Positions 52,248 through 60,987 of a DNA stretch of 64,000 nucleotides are shown one piece after another. The stretch comes from Roseivirga sp. UBA6061 (GTDB taxonomy: Bacteria; Bacteroidota; Bacteroidia; Cytophagales; Cyclobacteriaceae), in assembly GCA_002427745.1 (NCBI GenBank), contig DIYF01000106.1, positions 1-64,000 on the forward strand, read 5' to 3'. Within the stretch, counting starts at the first letter, position 1; every line of letters starts with the position of its first letter. Position numbers and translations under genes: made by a program. The notes below the pieces were generated by a model, which worked only from the letters and a program-made list of their open reading frames with translations, was not told the origin of the DNA and did not search any database.

Positions 52248-52697
52248 TTAGAAGGTTATCGTTCCTAGGTTTATGGTTAATGTGATTCTACTTTCTGGTT
52301 CTGGTATTTTGAACTCCAGACCATCAAAACCAATCTCTGTTCCGATCTTAAATTCATTATTGTTGTTGTCCCTTGCAATGATAGTTACGGGAATGGCAGA
52401 ATGGTTTTCCTTATACAACCCGATCAGGTAATTGGCATCAGGATTGGCTGAAGTCAGATGAGAGATCATGGTGTCGTCCACCTCCATATCGACTACTTTG
52501 AATAATAAACTCGCTGACCTTGAATCAGCTTCTTCAATGCCGTGGAGATAGACTGTTGTAGGGAGTCGGACCTCCTTTACTTCCAATGAATCGTTTTGAA
52601 ACATTGCTTTGTAGTTCACCATATATACACCGCAGGCCTGAGAAAAGCCGAAGTTTATACCAGAGAGTAGTATAAATAGAGTAAGAAGGGCTTTCAT
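52248..52697 (-). CDS. Small secreted hypothetical protein
   Basis: 149 residues from the ATG at 52697, which starts a clear signal peptide (ending near NFGFSQ). An upstream ATG at 52724 would add nine residues before it. The mature part is beta-rich with a single Cys right after the signal (SQACG) and no known family. It lies 32 bases after the alpha/beta hydrolase gene on the same strand. Confidence 0.65.
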   Translation of the reverse strand: MKALLTLFILLSGINFGFSQACGVYMVNYKAMFQNDSLEVKEVRLPTTVYLHGIEEADSRSASLLFKVVDMEVDDTMISHLTSANPDANYLIGLYKENHSAIPVTIIARDNNNNEFKIGTEIGFDGLEFKIPEPESRITLTINLGTITF

Positions 52698-52729
52698 AAT
52701 ATGTTTTAACGGTAGTAAAGACAAATGAT

Positions 52730-53527
52730 TTAATTGCTCTTCAGAAAACCCATGACAGATTCAGAGAAATTTTCCTGTTTGTAGGTATTGTTATGGTCTC
52801 CGGGAATAATGATCAGCTCACTGTTCGGGAAGACTTCTTTTAGCTCCATCGGTTCGCCATTGTCGTGGTCATCACCACCGGCAATAACTAAGATGGGAAT
52901 GGCTATTTTTTTGAGCTCTTTTACAGCGGTCACAGGCTGGTGGTCCTGCAGGTGCCCCAGGACTTTAATATCTGCTCCGATGGATTTGGCATAATTGACC
53001 GCTCCTTCTGTTTCTCCGGTCAGTGTGCCACGGCCACTGAACGCATCGGCAAAAAGTATCCTTCTGGGCCAGTCAGGGTTGGTGAAATCCAGTCCCATGC
53101 CTCCAAGTACAGCCTTTTTGATTCTATTGTCCTTCGTCAGTAGTTTGGCCAGTACAATGGAACCCCTTGAGTAACCAATGGCGGTATAGGATTTGAGGTT
53201 CAGCTGATCTGCCAGTTTCTTCAGGTCCTTTATTTCTGCATCCCTGGCATAGGCTTTGGACTTTTGAGGCTTGTCCGAATTGCCATTGCCTCTGAGGTCG
53301 GGCACAATCACGCGATAACCCTGGTCAAGCAAGGCTTTTTTAAGTGCCGTTTTGTTCCAGGAACTTCCACTTGAAATAAAGCCATGGATCAGGATAACAG
53401 GGGCTCCTTTTCCTTCATCAGTATAAGCAATACGGGTTTTGTCGAAAGATTTGAAATACTGAATGTCTTGTTGGGCATGCAGCCATAAGGAAGATAAGCT
53501 CAACAGAAAAAAGGATAAAAGCTTCAT
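52730..53527 (-). CDS. Secreted alpha/beta hydrolase
   Basis: 265 residues with a signal peptide ending near LHAQQ. Alpha/beta hydrolase marks: oxyanion HGF (48-50), VPDLRGNGNSDKP, the nucleophile elbow AIGYSRGS with Ser120, the acid in VIAGGDDHD, and the catalytic His in IPGDHNNTY. The close relatives are esterases and epoxide-hydrolase-like proteins; substrate is unknown. It is the first gene of a pair with the secreted hypothetical. Confidence 0.88.
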   Translation of the reverse strand: MKLLSFFLLSLSSLWLHAQQDIQYFKSFDKTRIAYTDEGKGAPVILIHGFISSGSSWNKTALKKALLDQGYRVIVPDLRGNGNSDKPQKSKAYARDAEIKDLKKLADQLNLKSYTAIGYSRGSIVLAKLLTKDNRIKKAVLGGMGLDFTNPDWPRRILFADAFSGRGTLTGETEGAVNYAKSIGADIKVLGHLQDHQPVTAVKELKKIAIPILVIAGGDDHDNGEPMELKEVFPNSELIIIPGDHNNTYKQENFSESVMGFLKSN

Positions 53528-53669
53528 GGATCGGAATGGGTTTGAAGCAAGTTAGCGAGTTCCCTCTTCAAAATTCTCATTTGAATACCTTATAAATGAT
53601 CTCATCTATGACCGCAACCTCCATTATTACTCCTGCCACCCTGGTTTGCAGTAGTTAGTCAAAATGGGT

Positions 53670-54611
53670 TTACTTCGCCAGTTCCCGAATAAAAGCCGGA
53701 ACGTCAACGTCTTCTTTAAATACTTCTGTGCCCTTGTCGCGGCTCAGGGCCCAGCGATACAGCCATGACATGCCCCAGTTACCAAATTTGGTCACAGGCT
53801 CCCGGTAGGCCTCCTCTTTTAACACCTCACTTTGAGAAACGAATTCATATCCGTTTCTTTTGAACATATCTGCCAGCTCATCCATGTAATCGGCATTGAG
53901 CATATTGGCATGACACAGGTAAGTCTGAGCGATCTGACGCCCAAAGACTTTCTCCGTTAGCTTTTCATAGAATTTCAGTTTGTCTTCTGTATGGGATACA
54001 TAAGTCTGCCCGATCTTCTTCATCAGATCTTTTTCTCCTTTTCGAAAAGCTCTCGCATAGGCCAGGGCAAACAGGTAATCATCACTGTCCAGGGTAACAA
54101 AGGAGGCGGTATAGCCTTCGTCTTTAAGAAAAGCCTCCAGTGCTTCTGAGCTTTCCTGTGTGTTACCTGCTCTGAGGAAGGGGTGTCTGAAGTACTTCAG
54201 CTCCTTTTGGTACTTCTCCATAAGCGGACGCGTCAGCTTTTCACCGCTAACGATGCTGGCAGAGAATGCCTCAAAGGTAGATTTGTGATAATCTATATGA
54301 TCGTAAGTATGATTGCCCAGATCATAGCCTTGAGAAAGCCAGAGCTCAAGAAGGGCCAGTCGGTCTGGCATGAGTGACTCCGACTTATAAAGCTTGCTCT
54401 CATTAACGTAGCCGATGGCAGGAATGCCCTTTTCTTTAAAATTATCGATGAGTTTTTGGGTAACAGATCTCCAGTCTTCGGCTGTATTCATGCCATAGCC
54501 CACCACGGGAAGATCGTCTACGGTGATACACACTTTTTTTTGAGCAAAGGCGGAGGTAGTAAGTTGAACCAGAAGAGCAGTTAATGCGAGTTTTTGAATG
54601 ATTGACCTCAT
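53670..54611 (-). CDS. Secreted polysaccharide deacetylase (NodB fold)
   Basis: 313 residues, signal peptide ending near SAFAQKK. NodB homology starts at once: VCITVDDLPVVGYG (Asp32/Asp33, metal and catalysis), then LGNHTYDHIDYHKS with the His pair, and FRHPFLRAG. It is of the short-spaced Bacteroidota type often found with glycan loci. It may deacetylate peptidoglycan or a surface glycan. It stands alone. Confidence 0.87.
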   Translation of the reverse strand: MRSIIQKLALTALLVQLTTSAFAQKKVCITVDDLPVVGYGMNTAEDWRSVTQKLIDNFKEKGIPAIGYVNESKLYKSESLMPDRLALLELWLSQGYDLGNHTYDHIDYHKSTFEAFSASIVSGEKLTRPLMEKYQKELKYFRHPFLRAGNTQESSEALEAFLKDEGYTASFVTLDSDDYLFALAYARAFRKGEKDLMKKIGQTYVSHTEDKLKFYEKLTEKVFGRQIAQTYLCHANMLNADYMDELADMFKRNGYEFVSQSEVLKEEAYREPVTKFGNWGMSWLYRWALSRDKGTEVFKEDVDVPAFIRELAK

Positions 54612-54743
54612 GTCAGAAAGATAGTTGAGTTTGAAAAAAACTTAGAACGTTAACTGATAAAATATAGTCTACCCCATGTCTACAAAAGGTACTGGTCTTT
54701 TATACATTCACAGTCCATCTTAGTATGATCAACTATTAAGCAC

Positions 54744-55610
54744 ATGACCTTTGCCACAGAGAGCCTCCGTTTCGATTTATTGAGTAAAGAGCAGTTGGCT
54801 ATTCTAATCAGCTGGGCAGCCAAAGAAGGGTGGAATCCCGGTATTTATGACATTGAGGCTTTTTGGGCTGCAGATCCGGCAGGATATATGGGCTGCTTTC
54901 TTGAAGAGGAGCTGATTGCCGGAGGTTCAATTGTTTCGTACTCGGGGGCCTACGGCTTTATGGGACTCTTTATAGTGAAGCCGGAGTATCGGGGCAGAGG
55001 TATAGGAGAAAAACTCTGGTATCTGCGAAGACAAAAGCTATTGGAAAAGCTTGACCGGGGTGCCAGCATCGGAATGGATGGTGTAGTCGTCATGCAGCCG
55101 TTTTATGAAAGGGGAGGTTTTAAAATTGCGTTTCGGGACGAACGCTATGAAAGGGTCGGACAAGCCTTCCCGGTACATGCGAATATCGTTGAGGCTCTTC
55201 CCGGAGAACAGGAGCGACTTTACCCTTATGACCAGCTCTGCTTTGGTTTTGACCGCTCAGCCTTTTTGGAAAAGTGGCTACAGCTACCGGAAAGTCGTGT
55301 ATTTGTTTATGGCGATGATACCGACATATCAGGCTATGCTGTTTTGAGAAAGGCACAGTCAGGTTTTAAGGTGGGACCTCTCTTTGCCGATAGTCCGGAT
55401 GTGGCAGAAGCACTGTATCAGGCCCTGCTTAATTCCGTTCCCGGAGAACAGGTGTATATGGATATACCCATGAACAACGCCAGTGCCGTAAATCTGATGA
55501 AAAAGTATGATGCCAAGAGCATGTTTGAATGTGCCCGGATGTATCATGGTCAAGCGCCAGAGGTTGATATAGACCGTGTCTATGGTATTACCACCTTCGA
55601 GCTTGGGTAG
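54744..55610 (+). CDS. GNAT-family N-acetyltransferase with second acyltransferase-like domain
   Basis: 288 residues. The N-terminal GNAT domain has the acetyl-CoA loop VKPEYRGRGIGEKLWYL near 94 and GVVVMQPFYERGGF. The C-terminal half (150-288) resembles the second domain of YitH/HolE-type proteins (ISGYAVLRKAQSGFKVGPLF). Acceptor is unknown. The last codons meet the yidD gene tail to tail with no gap (stop at 55610, next stop at 55611). Confidence 0.85.
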   Translation: MTFATESLRFDLLSKEQLAILISWAAKEGWNPGIYDIEAFWAADPAGYMGCFLEEELIAGGSIVSYSGAYGFMGLFIVKPEYRGRGIGEKLWYLRRQKLLEKLDRGASIGMDGVVVMQPFYERGGFKIAFRDERYERVGQAFPVHANIVEALPGEQERLYPYDQLCFGFDRSAFLEKWLQLPESRVFVYGDDTDISGYAVLRKAQSGFKVGPLFADSPDVAEALYQALLNSVPGEQVYMDIPMNNASAVNLMKKYDAKSMFECARMYHGQAPEVDIDRVYGITTFELG

Positions 55611-55865
55611 CTAGCTTTTTTGCTCACAACATTTTTTAGGTACCGGATCGTAGCCACTGGTACCCCAGGGGTGACATTTGCTGATTCGCTTAATGCCCAG
55701 CCAGATGCCTTTCAGTGGCCCCCATTCTTGTATGGCCTCGACAGTATAAGCAGAGCAGGTAGGGGTGTGTCGGCAATTCTGACCCAATAGGGGCGAAATG
55801 GTGTATTGGTATACACGGATAGGGAAGATGAATATGGTCTTGATAAATCTCTTCACCTGTTCCAT
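55611..55865 (-). CDS. yidD: Membrane protein insertion efficiency factor
   Basis: 84 residues. The family core is complete: [51 protein letters not shown] with DPVP, including the three conserved Cys. YidD aids YidC-dependent insertion at the inner membrane. It lies 5 bases after dcd on the same strand. Confidence 0.93.
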   Translation of the reverse strand: MEQVKRFIKTIFIFPIRVYQYTISPLLGQNCRHTPTCSAYTVEAIQEWGPLKGIWLGIKRISKCHPWGTSGYDPVPKKCCEQKS

Positions 55866-55870
55866 AGTAC

Positions 55871-56389
55871 TTACCTGAAGTCTTTATAGAGCATACTGGC
55901 CTGGATGCCCTGGTTGTTTTGATACTTACCTTCTTTATAGGTATCGTAATCGCCCTCTATGGAATGATAGAAGATCTGACAGATTTCAACTCCGGCATAG
56001 ATGCGAATGGGTTGAATACAGAAGATTTCCAGCGTCCAGAAACCATTGAAGCCTACATCGCCAAAGCCGGCCGTTACATGGATAAAGAGACCCAGACGCC
56101 CGATCGAAGAGCGCCCTTCCAGCATAGGCACATACTTTGAAGTTTCAGTATGCTCAATAGTACGGCCCAGGTAAAGCTTACCGGTTTCCAGGAGTAGCCC
56201 TTCTTCGGGAATGGTCAGGGGAGAGGTAGGGTTCGGTTTTTTCATATCCAGCTCCTTGTTGTCATACACGAGTAAATCTTCATGCAGACGCAGGTTGTAG
56301 CTGTTAGGATTGAGCTGAGATTCGTTAAAGGGCTCAATGTTAATACCTGTTCCTATCTCTTTCTTTATTTCTTTCCCTGAAAGGATCAT
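55871..56389 (-). CDS. dcd: dCTP deaminase
   Basis: 172 residues. Trimeric dUTPase/dCTP-deaminase fold: [48 protein letters not shown] (with the catalytic Glu), and [12 protein letters not shown] near the end. It makes dUTP (or dUMP in the bifunctional form) from dCTP. It is first of the pair with yidD. Confidence 0.92.
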   Translation of the reverse strand: MILSGKEIKKEIGTGINIEPFNESQLNPNSYNLRLHEDLLVYDNKELDMKKPNPTSPLTIPEEGLLLETGKLYLGRTIEHTETSKYVPMLEGRSSIGRLGLFIHVTAGFGDVGFNGFWTLEIFCIQPIRIYAGVEICQIFYHSIEGDYDTYKEGKYQNNQGIQASMLYKDFR

Positions 56390-56451
56390 ACCGGTTAGTT
56401 CAGTTTTCTATGAATCCGGACCGTAGTCCGAACTCCTGTTATATGCTAATC

Positions 56452-56492
56452 CTCAGCCTTTCTTCTTCATTGTTTTGAGAAGAAAGGCTGAG
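56452..56492. terminator. 15-bp hairpin between cysS and dcd
   Basis: CTCAGCCTTTCTTCT pairs perfectly with AGAAGAAAGGCTGAG around an 11-base loop. No T run follows on the minus strand, so it may be an mRNA-stabilising hairpin or weak terminator after cysS. Confidence 0.6.
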
Positions 56493-56503
56493 TTCAGCGT
56501 TGG

Positions 56504-58015
56504 TTAGTCTATCGTATACGAGGTCTTGCCTCCTTTTTCGTCTTTAAGCTGCACCCCTATGTTTTTCAGGTCCTCTCTGATTTTATCAGAAAGCGCGTAG
56601 TTCTTTGAGAACTTAGCCTGGTTGCGCAGCTCAATCAGTACATTCAAAGCACCGTCAAGCAGAGAAGAGTCCGTGTTGTCGGCATCTTCAGGCACCAGAC
56701 CCAATACCTCGCTGATAATTCCTCTGAAGTGTTTCATTACAAAGGCAAAAACCTCAGGATCGATAACAGCAAGCTCAGCCGGGTTTTTATACCATGTGTT
56801 GATTTTGGTACCCACCTCAAAGAGCGAAGCCAGTGCTTTGGCTGTATTGAAGTCATCGCTCAGGTTACGCAGGGCATCTTCAATTGAAGTCTTCACTTCA
56901 GCCGATTTATCTGCATTGATACTGCCTGTTCCGGGAGCTCCCAACTTCTCTGTCAGGGCCAGGCTGGCCATCAGCTTTTTGTTCCCTTTTTCAGCTGCCT
57001 GCAATGCTGCATTACTGAAATCCAGTGTGCTGGCATAGTGACTTTGCAGCATAAAGAAGCGAACGGTCATAGGGCTATAGCCTCTTTCCAGCAACTTGTG
57101 GTTGCCCGTAATCAACTCTTCAGGTGTGAATCCATTGCCTTCACTCTTGGCCATTTTCCGGCCATTGACAGTGAGCATGTTGCCATGTACCCAGTAGCGG
57201 GCACCACCCTCATGGTTGCAGCCTTTATTCTGAGCTATTTCTGCTTCGTGGTGTGGGAATTTCAAATCCATTCCACCTCCGTGAATGTCAAAAGTCTTAC
57301 CCAGGTATTTGGTACTCATGGCAGAGCACTCCAGGTGCCAGCCGGGAAAACCTTCACTCCAGGGTGAGGGCCAGTGCATCAGGTGGCCGTCCTCTGCTTT
57401 TTTCCAGAGAGCGAAATCAAGCGGGTCGTTCTTCTGATCCTGCCCTGCAAGATCACGCGTATTGGAGAGCATATCATCGACATTGCGCCCTGAAAGCTCA
57501 CCATAGGTGAAATCCTCATTGTACTTACGCACATTGAAGTAGACGGAACCATCCTTTTCATAGGCATAACCATTGTCAATGATGGTTTTAATCGTCTCAA
57601 TCTGCTCCACAATATGCCCGGTAGCCGTAGGCTCTATCGAAGGAGACAGTGCGTTGAATACCTTCATAACATCATGGAAGCCATTGGTATACTTCTGTAC
57701 CACTTCCATAGGCTCCAATGCGTCAAGGCGAGCCTTTTTCGCAATCTTATCTTCTCCTTCATCCGCATCACCCACGAGGTGGCCTACATCGGTGATATTC
57801 CGTACGTAGCGCACTTTATAACCCATGTATCGGAAGTACCGGAAAAAACCATCGAAGGTGGTGAAGGTTCGCACATTCCCCAGATGCACATCACTATACA
57901 CCGTAGGCCCACAGACATACATGCCTACATGGCCGGGTGTAATGGGTTCGAATGTTTCTTTTTTCTTGGTAAGTGAATTATAAAGGGAAAGCGGGTATTG
58001 CTCGTAAAGGCTCAT
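56504..58015 (-). CDS. cysS: Cysteinyl-tRNA synthetase
   Basis: 503 residues, normal size. Class I marks: zinc Cys in [19 protein letters not shown] (a HIGH-type site), [30 protein letters not shown] for zinc, and KMAKSEGN (KMSKS loop). A C-terminal DALR-like helical region and the anticodon-binding tail follow. It charges tRNA-Cys in the cytoplasm. It lies 5 bases after folE on the same strand. Confidence 0.97.
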   Translation of the reverse strand: MSLYEQYPLSLYNSLTKKKETFEPITPGHVGMYVCGPTVYSDVHLGNVRTFTTFDGFFRYFRYMGYKVRYVRNITDVGHLVGDADEGEDKIAKKARLDALEPMEVVQKYTNGFHDVMKVFNALSPSIEPTATGHIVEQIETIKTIIDNGYAYEKDGSVYFNVRKYNEDFTYGELSGRNVDDMLSNTRDLAGQDQKNDPLDFALWKKAEDGHLMHWPSPWSEGFPGWHLECSAMSTKYLGKTFDIHGGGMDLKFPHHEAEIAQNKGCNHEGGARYWVHGNMLTVNGRKMAKSEGNGFTPEELITGNHKLLERGYSPMTVRFFMLQSHYASTLDFSNAALQAAEKGNKKLMASLALTEKLGAPGTGSINADKSAEVKTSIEDALRNLSDDFNTAKALASLFEVGTKINTWYKNPAELAVIDPEVFAFVMKHFRGIISEVLGLVPEDADNTDSSLLDGALNVLIELRNQAKFSKNYALSDKIREDLKNIGVQLKDEKGGKTSYTID

Positions 58016-58020
58016 TTAAG

Positions 58021-58704
58021 CTAATCATTGATATAGGTTAGGAATTCTCTTTTTGTGTCTTCCTCCTTGAATTTGCCGCTGTACTCAATGGTAACAGTGG
58101 AGGAAGTCTGGTCCTGGACGCCACGTGAGCTCACACACATGTGCTCGGCATCTACAAAAACAGCTACATCCTCTGTACCCAGAGTGGTTTTGATTTCATT
58201 CAATATCTGCAGGGCCAGTCTTTCCTGTACCTGAGGTCTGCGTGAATAATAGTCAACAATACGGTTGATTTTTGACAAACCAATCACTTTACCATTAGGG
58301 ATATACGCCACATGGGCCTTACCTACTATAGGCAAAAAGTGATGCTCGCAATTTGAATAAATGGTAATGTTCTTCTCAACAAGCATCTCGGTGTAGTTAT
58401 ACTTGTTTTCGAAAGTGCTCATCTTAGGCTTGTTCTTCGGGTCGAGACCCCTGAAAAGCTCATTGATGTACATCTTGGCAACCCTTCGGGGGGTGCCTCT
58501 CAGGCTGTCATCTGTCAGGTCCAGTCCCAAAGCCAGCATTATTTTTTCGAAATGATGCTCAATGGTCTTAATCTTCTCCTCATCGGACAGCTCAAATGCA
58601 TCTTCTCTCATTGGGGTTTCCAGTGAAGTCATGATATGGTTATCACCGATAATATCGAGGTCCTTCAACAACTCTTCCGACAAATTACTATTCTCGTTAT
58701 CCAT
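58021..58704 (-). CDS. folE: GTP cyclohydrolase I
   Basis: 227 residues from the ATG at 58704. An in-frame extension to 58776 overlaps the promoter and is not expected. FolE core: RVAKMYINELFRGLDP, NCEHHFLPIVGKAHVAYIPN, GLSKINRIVDYYSRRPQVQE, and DAEHMCVSSRGVQDQTSSTV, with the zinc Cys and His. It makes dihydroneopterin triphosphate for folate. It is followed by cysS. Confidence 0.95.
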   Translation of the reverse strand: MDNENSNLSEELLKDLDIIGDNHIMTSLETPMREDAFELSDEEKIKTIEHHFEKIMLALGLDLTDDSLRGTPRRVAKMYINELFRGLDPKNKPKMSTFENKYNYTEMLVEKNITIYSNCEHHFLPIVGKAHVAYIPNGKVIGLSKINRIVDYYSRRPQVQERLALQILNEIKTTLGTEDVAVFVDAEHMCVSSRGVQDQTSSTVTIEYSGKFKEEDTKREFLTYIND

Positions 58705-59014
58705 GCTATTGCAATGCTGTTTTTGTATTGAATTTCTTTTACTGCCTGCAGCAAGAAAAGTTTGGCAAAAGTACAACTTATTCCGCTACGATTGAAATAG
58801 GAACAACCAAACCAGTCAATAGGTTCGCCTCTTTCCGCGCTGCTTTCTCAGGCTTCAGCCTGAATACGACAGTTCATGACGAAAGGCTGCCTGTCCTCAC
58901 CGGTTTATTGGTTCAGAAAATGCCTTTGCCTGTTTGTCCGGGTCTTAATGAGGCCTGCCAAATAATTCAGGCCATCTGCGTTATGAACTTGACACTTTTC
59001 CCTATTATTAGACT
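58705..59014. other. 310-base divergent gap with folE promoter
   Basis: No gene. On the minus strand TTTC (58794-58797) and TACTTTTG (58766-58773) are 20 bases apart, a good promoter for folE. Two inverted repeats, TCAGG...CCTGA near 58848 and GGCCTG...CAGGCC near 58951, lie on the side of the antiporter gene. Confidence 0.5.
58766..58797 (-). promoter_or_regulatory. Bacteroidota-type promoter for folE/cysS
   Basis: TTTC, 20 bases, then TACTTTTG (full TAnnTTTG match), ending 62 bases before the folE ATG at 58704. Confidence 0.55.
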
Positions 59015-60385
59015 ATGAATGCATACGGTCTCGTGATTGCACTTTCATGTGTGATCATTTTCTCTCACGTTTTTAACGTCTTCTCCAAAAAGACAAATGT
59101 ACCGAGCGTGATTTTACTGATCCTGCTGGGAGTGGGGGTGGAATTTGTGTTAAAGCTCTATGACCTCAGTGTCAGTGCCTTTGTAAAAGAAACAATCGAG
59201 ATCATCGGAATTGTCGGCTTGATTATGATTGTGCTGGAGGGGGCGATGGATCTTGAATTGACACGGGAAAAATGGCCGATTATATGGAAATCGTTTTTAG
59301 TGGCCCTGCTTAGTCTGGTGGCCTGTGCCTTTATTATTTCCTTCATTATTAATCAGTATTACAGAGAAGACCCCATTGTCTCTCTGATATATGCGATTCC
59401 GCTGTCCATTATGAGTAGCGCGATTGTGATACCCAGTGTCGGGCGGCTGATTGAGAGCAAAAAGGAATTTATGATCTATGAGAGTACTTTTTCAGATATT
59501 CTCGGGATCATGTTTTTCTACTTCCTGAAAGACAATGTAGGGGCGGAAAGTGCCAATACTGTTGTCTATAGCATTATCGGTAATATTGTGATAACCATTG
59601 TCGTGTCCTTTGTGGTGAGTTATGCCCTGGTGATGCTCTTTCAAAGACTTACGGGCGATGTGAAGTTCTTTTTGCTAATAGCCGTGCTGATGCTGCTCTA
59701 CGCCATTGGTAAGCAAATGCACCTGTCTTCGCTGGTCATCATCCTGGTCTTTGGACTGCTCATCAATAACTGCAATCTCTTCTTTTTCGGGAAGCTCAAA
59801 AGCTGGGTGGACCAGAAGGCAGTGGACGACATCCTGAAGAACCTGCACCTGGTTACCAAAGAATCTGCCTTTGTGATTCGCACCTTTTTCTTTGTGATGT
59901 TCGGGGCATCGCTGGATTTGGCAGGGCTGATAGATATTGGCTTATGGGGCATTGGTTTGTTGATAGTAGCCGTATTCTTTATCACCCGTTTTCTCTTTCT
60001 TAAACTGTTTTATTGGAAGGGATCTATACTCCCCGAGCTTTTTATCACACCTCGCGGCCTCATTACCGTACTGTTATTCTTTTCTATTCCTGCCTCTTTA
60101 GAGTCAGCCAGCTTCAATCAGGATATCATTCTGGTGACTATCATTGCTACAAGTGTCATTATGACCTGGGGGCTTATCAAGTATGGAAACCAGGAAGAAG
60201 AGCCTGAGGTGGAGCCGGAAAACCTGGTAGAACTGGAGGTGCCCGGAGGCAAAGAGGTTTCTTATTTTGTACAGAGAATGAGTGAGGAATACGAGGAAGA
60301 AGGAGCGGAGGAAACTGAAGCTGAGTCAGCTGCTGAGCCTGATACATCTGAGGCTGAAACCACAGATGAAGAAACCAAGGAGTAG
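59015..60385 (+). CDS. Monovalent cation/proton antiporter (CPA family)
   Basis: 456 residues. About 12 membrane segments fill 1-395, with conserved-looking VLEGAMDLEL, the Ser/Asp segment STFSDILGIMFFYFL and ITPRGLITVLLFF. It belongs with the sodium/proton exchanger superfamily. A cytoplasmic acidic tail (from about 400) is rich in Glu, with no TrkA-N domain as in KefB. It should exchange sodium or potassium for protons in the inner membrane. It stands alone. Confidence 0.88.
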   Translation: MNAYGLVIALSCVIIFSHVFNVFSKKTNVPSVILLILLGVGVEFVLKLYDLSVSAFVKETIEIIGIVGLIMIVLEGAMDLELTREKWPIIWKSFLVALLSLVACAFIISFIINQYYREDPIVSLIYAIPLSIMSSAIVIPSVGRLIESKKEFMIYESTFSDILGIMFFYFLKDNVGAESANTVVYSIIGNIVITIVVSFVVSYALVMLFQRLTGDVKFFLLIAVLMLLYAIGKQMHLSSLVIILVFGLLINNCNLFFFGKLKSWVDQKAVDDILKNLHLVTKESAFVIRTFFFVMFGASLDLAGLIDIGLWGIGLLIVAVFFITRFLFLKLFYWKGSILPELFITPRGLITVLLFFSIPASLESASFNQDIILVTIIATSVIMTWGLIKYGNQEEEPEVEPENLVELEVPGGKEVSYFVQRMSEEYEEEGAEETEAESAAEPDTSEAETTDEETKE

Positions 60386-60398
60386 GCTCAATTGAAAT

Positions 60399-60986
60399 CT
60401 AGCTGATGAGTCTCTGGTTGTTCCGATAGAATTTCACCTCTCTGCCGGCCGTTAGCCAGGAGAGAAACAGCATGGCCAGTAGCATTATTATGATGGCATT
60501 GAACTCCTGATTTAGAGTTGTGGTCAAAGTCAAATCATCGATAAACAGCCTCCAGCCTATCAGATTGCCTGTAGCAGCCCCGATGATCATGGTAGCCAGC
60601 TGAAAACCTGTTACCCTCGAAAGATCTTCGTTGGGGATTCCTCTTTTTTGGATTTGCCTGGTGAGCGAGGCCATCATCACCGCTTGTACAGGGACAAGTA
60701 TCAGAGTCGCACCGGTTATCCCAACCAGAGCCATCGCCATAGCTTTCAGAAAAATCAAACCGGCAATGATGCATCTGGCTATCCCGATATTCTGTTGCTC
60801 CACTGACCTTGAAAAGTATCTTAAAAGCGGGTTAGTCTTCAGCTGCTTTTCTTTGGCGGCCATCAGCTTTTCACCCAGACTCTTGTACCCGTTCCGATTT
60901 TTAAATAGTCGGGGCAGCAGAAAGAAACAAAGCAGGTAGAGGACGAGATGAGCCGAGCCGGAGAGTATGACTAAATCCCGGGTCAT
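60399..60986 (-). CDS. Integral membrane protein, unknown
   Basis: 195 residues with about four to five membrane segments (HLVLYLLCFFLLPRLF, IIAGLIFLKAMAMALVGITG, LVPVQAVMMASL, ATMIIGAATGNLIGWRLF, IIIMLLAMLFLSWL). No family recognised. The ATG is 1 base after the priA stop, so it is co-transcribed and perhaps translationally coupled. No functional link to PriA is evident. Confidence 0.7.
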   Translation of the reverse strand: MTRDLVILSGSAHLVLYLLCFFLLPRLFKNRNGYKSLGEKLMAAKEKQLKTNPLLRYFSRSVEQQNIGIARCIIAGLIFLKAMAMALVGITGATLILVPVQAVMMASLTRQIQKRGIPNEDLSRVTGFQLATMIIGAATGNLIGWRLFIDDLTLTTTLNQEFNAIIIMLLAMLFLSWLTAGREVKFYRNNQRLIS

Positions 60987-60987
60987 A

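Noticed and set aside
54660..54700. GTCTACA site as another copy of the sigma/fecR motif
   Set aside because: Only a 7-base match on the other strand; such words are expected several times by chance in 64 kb.
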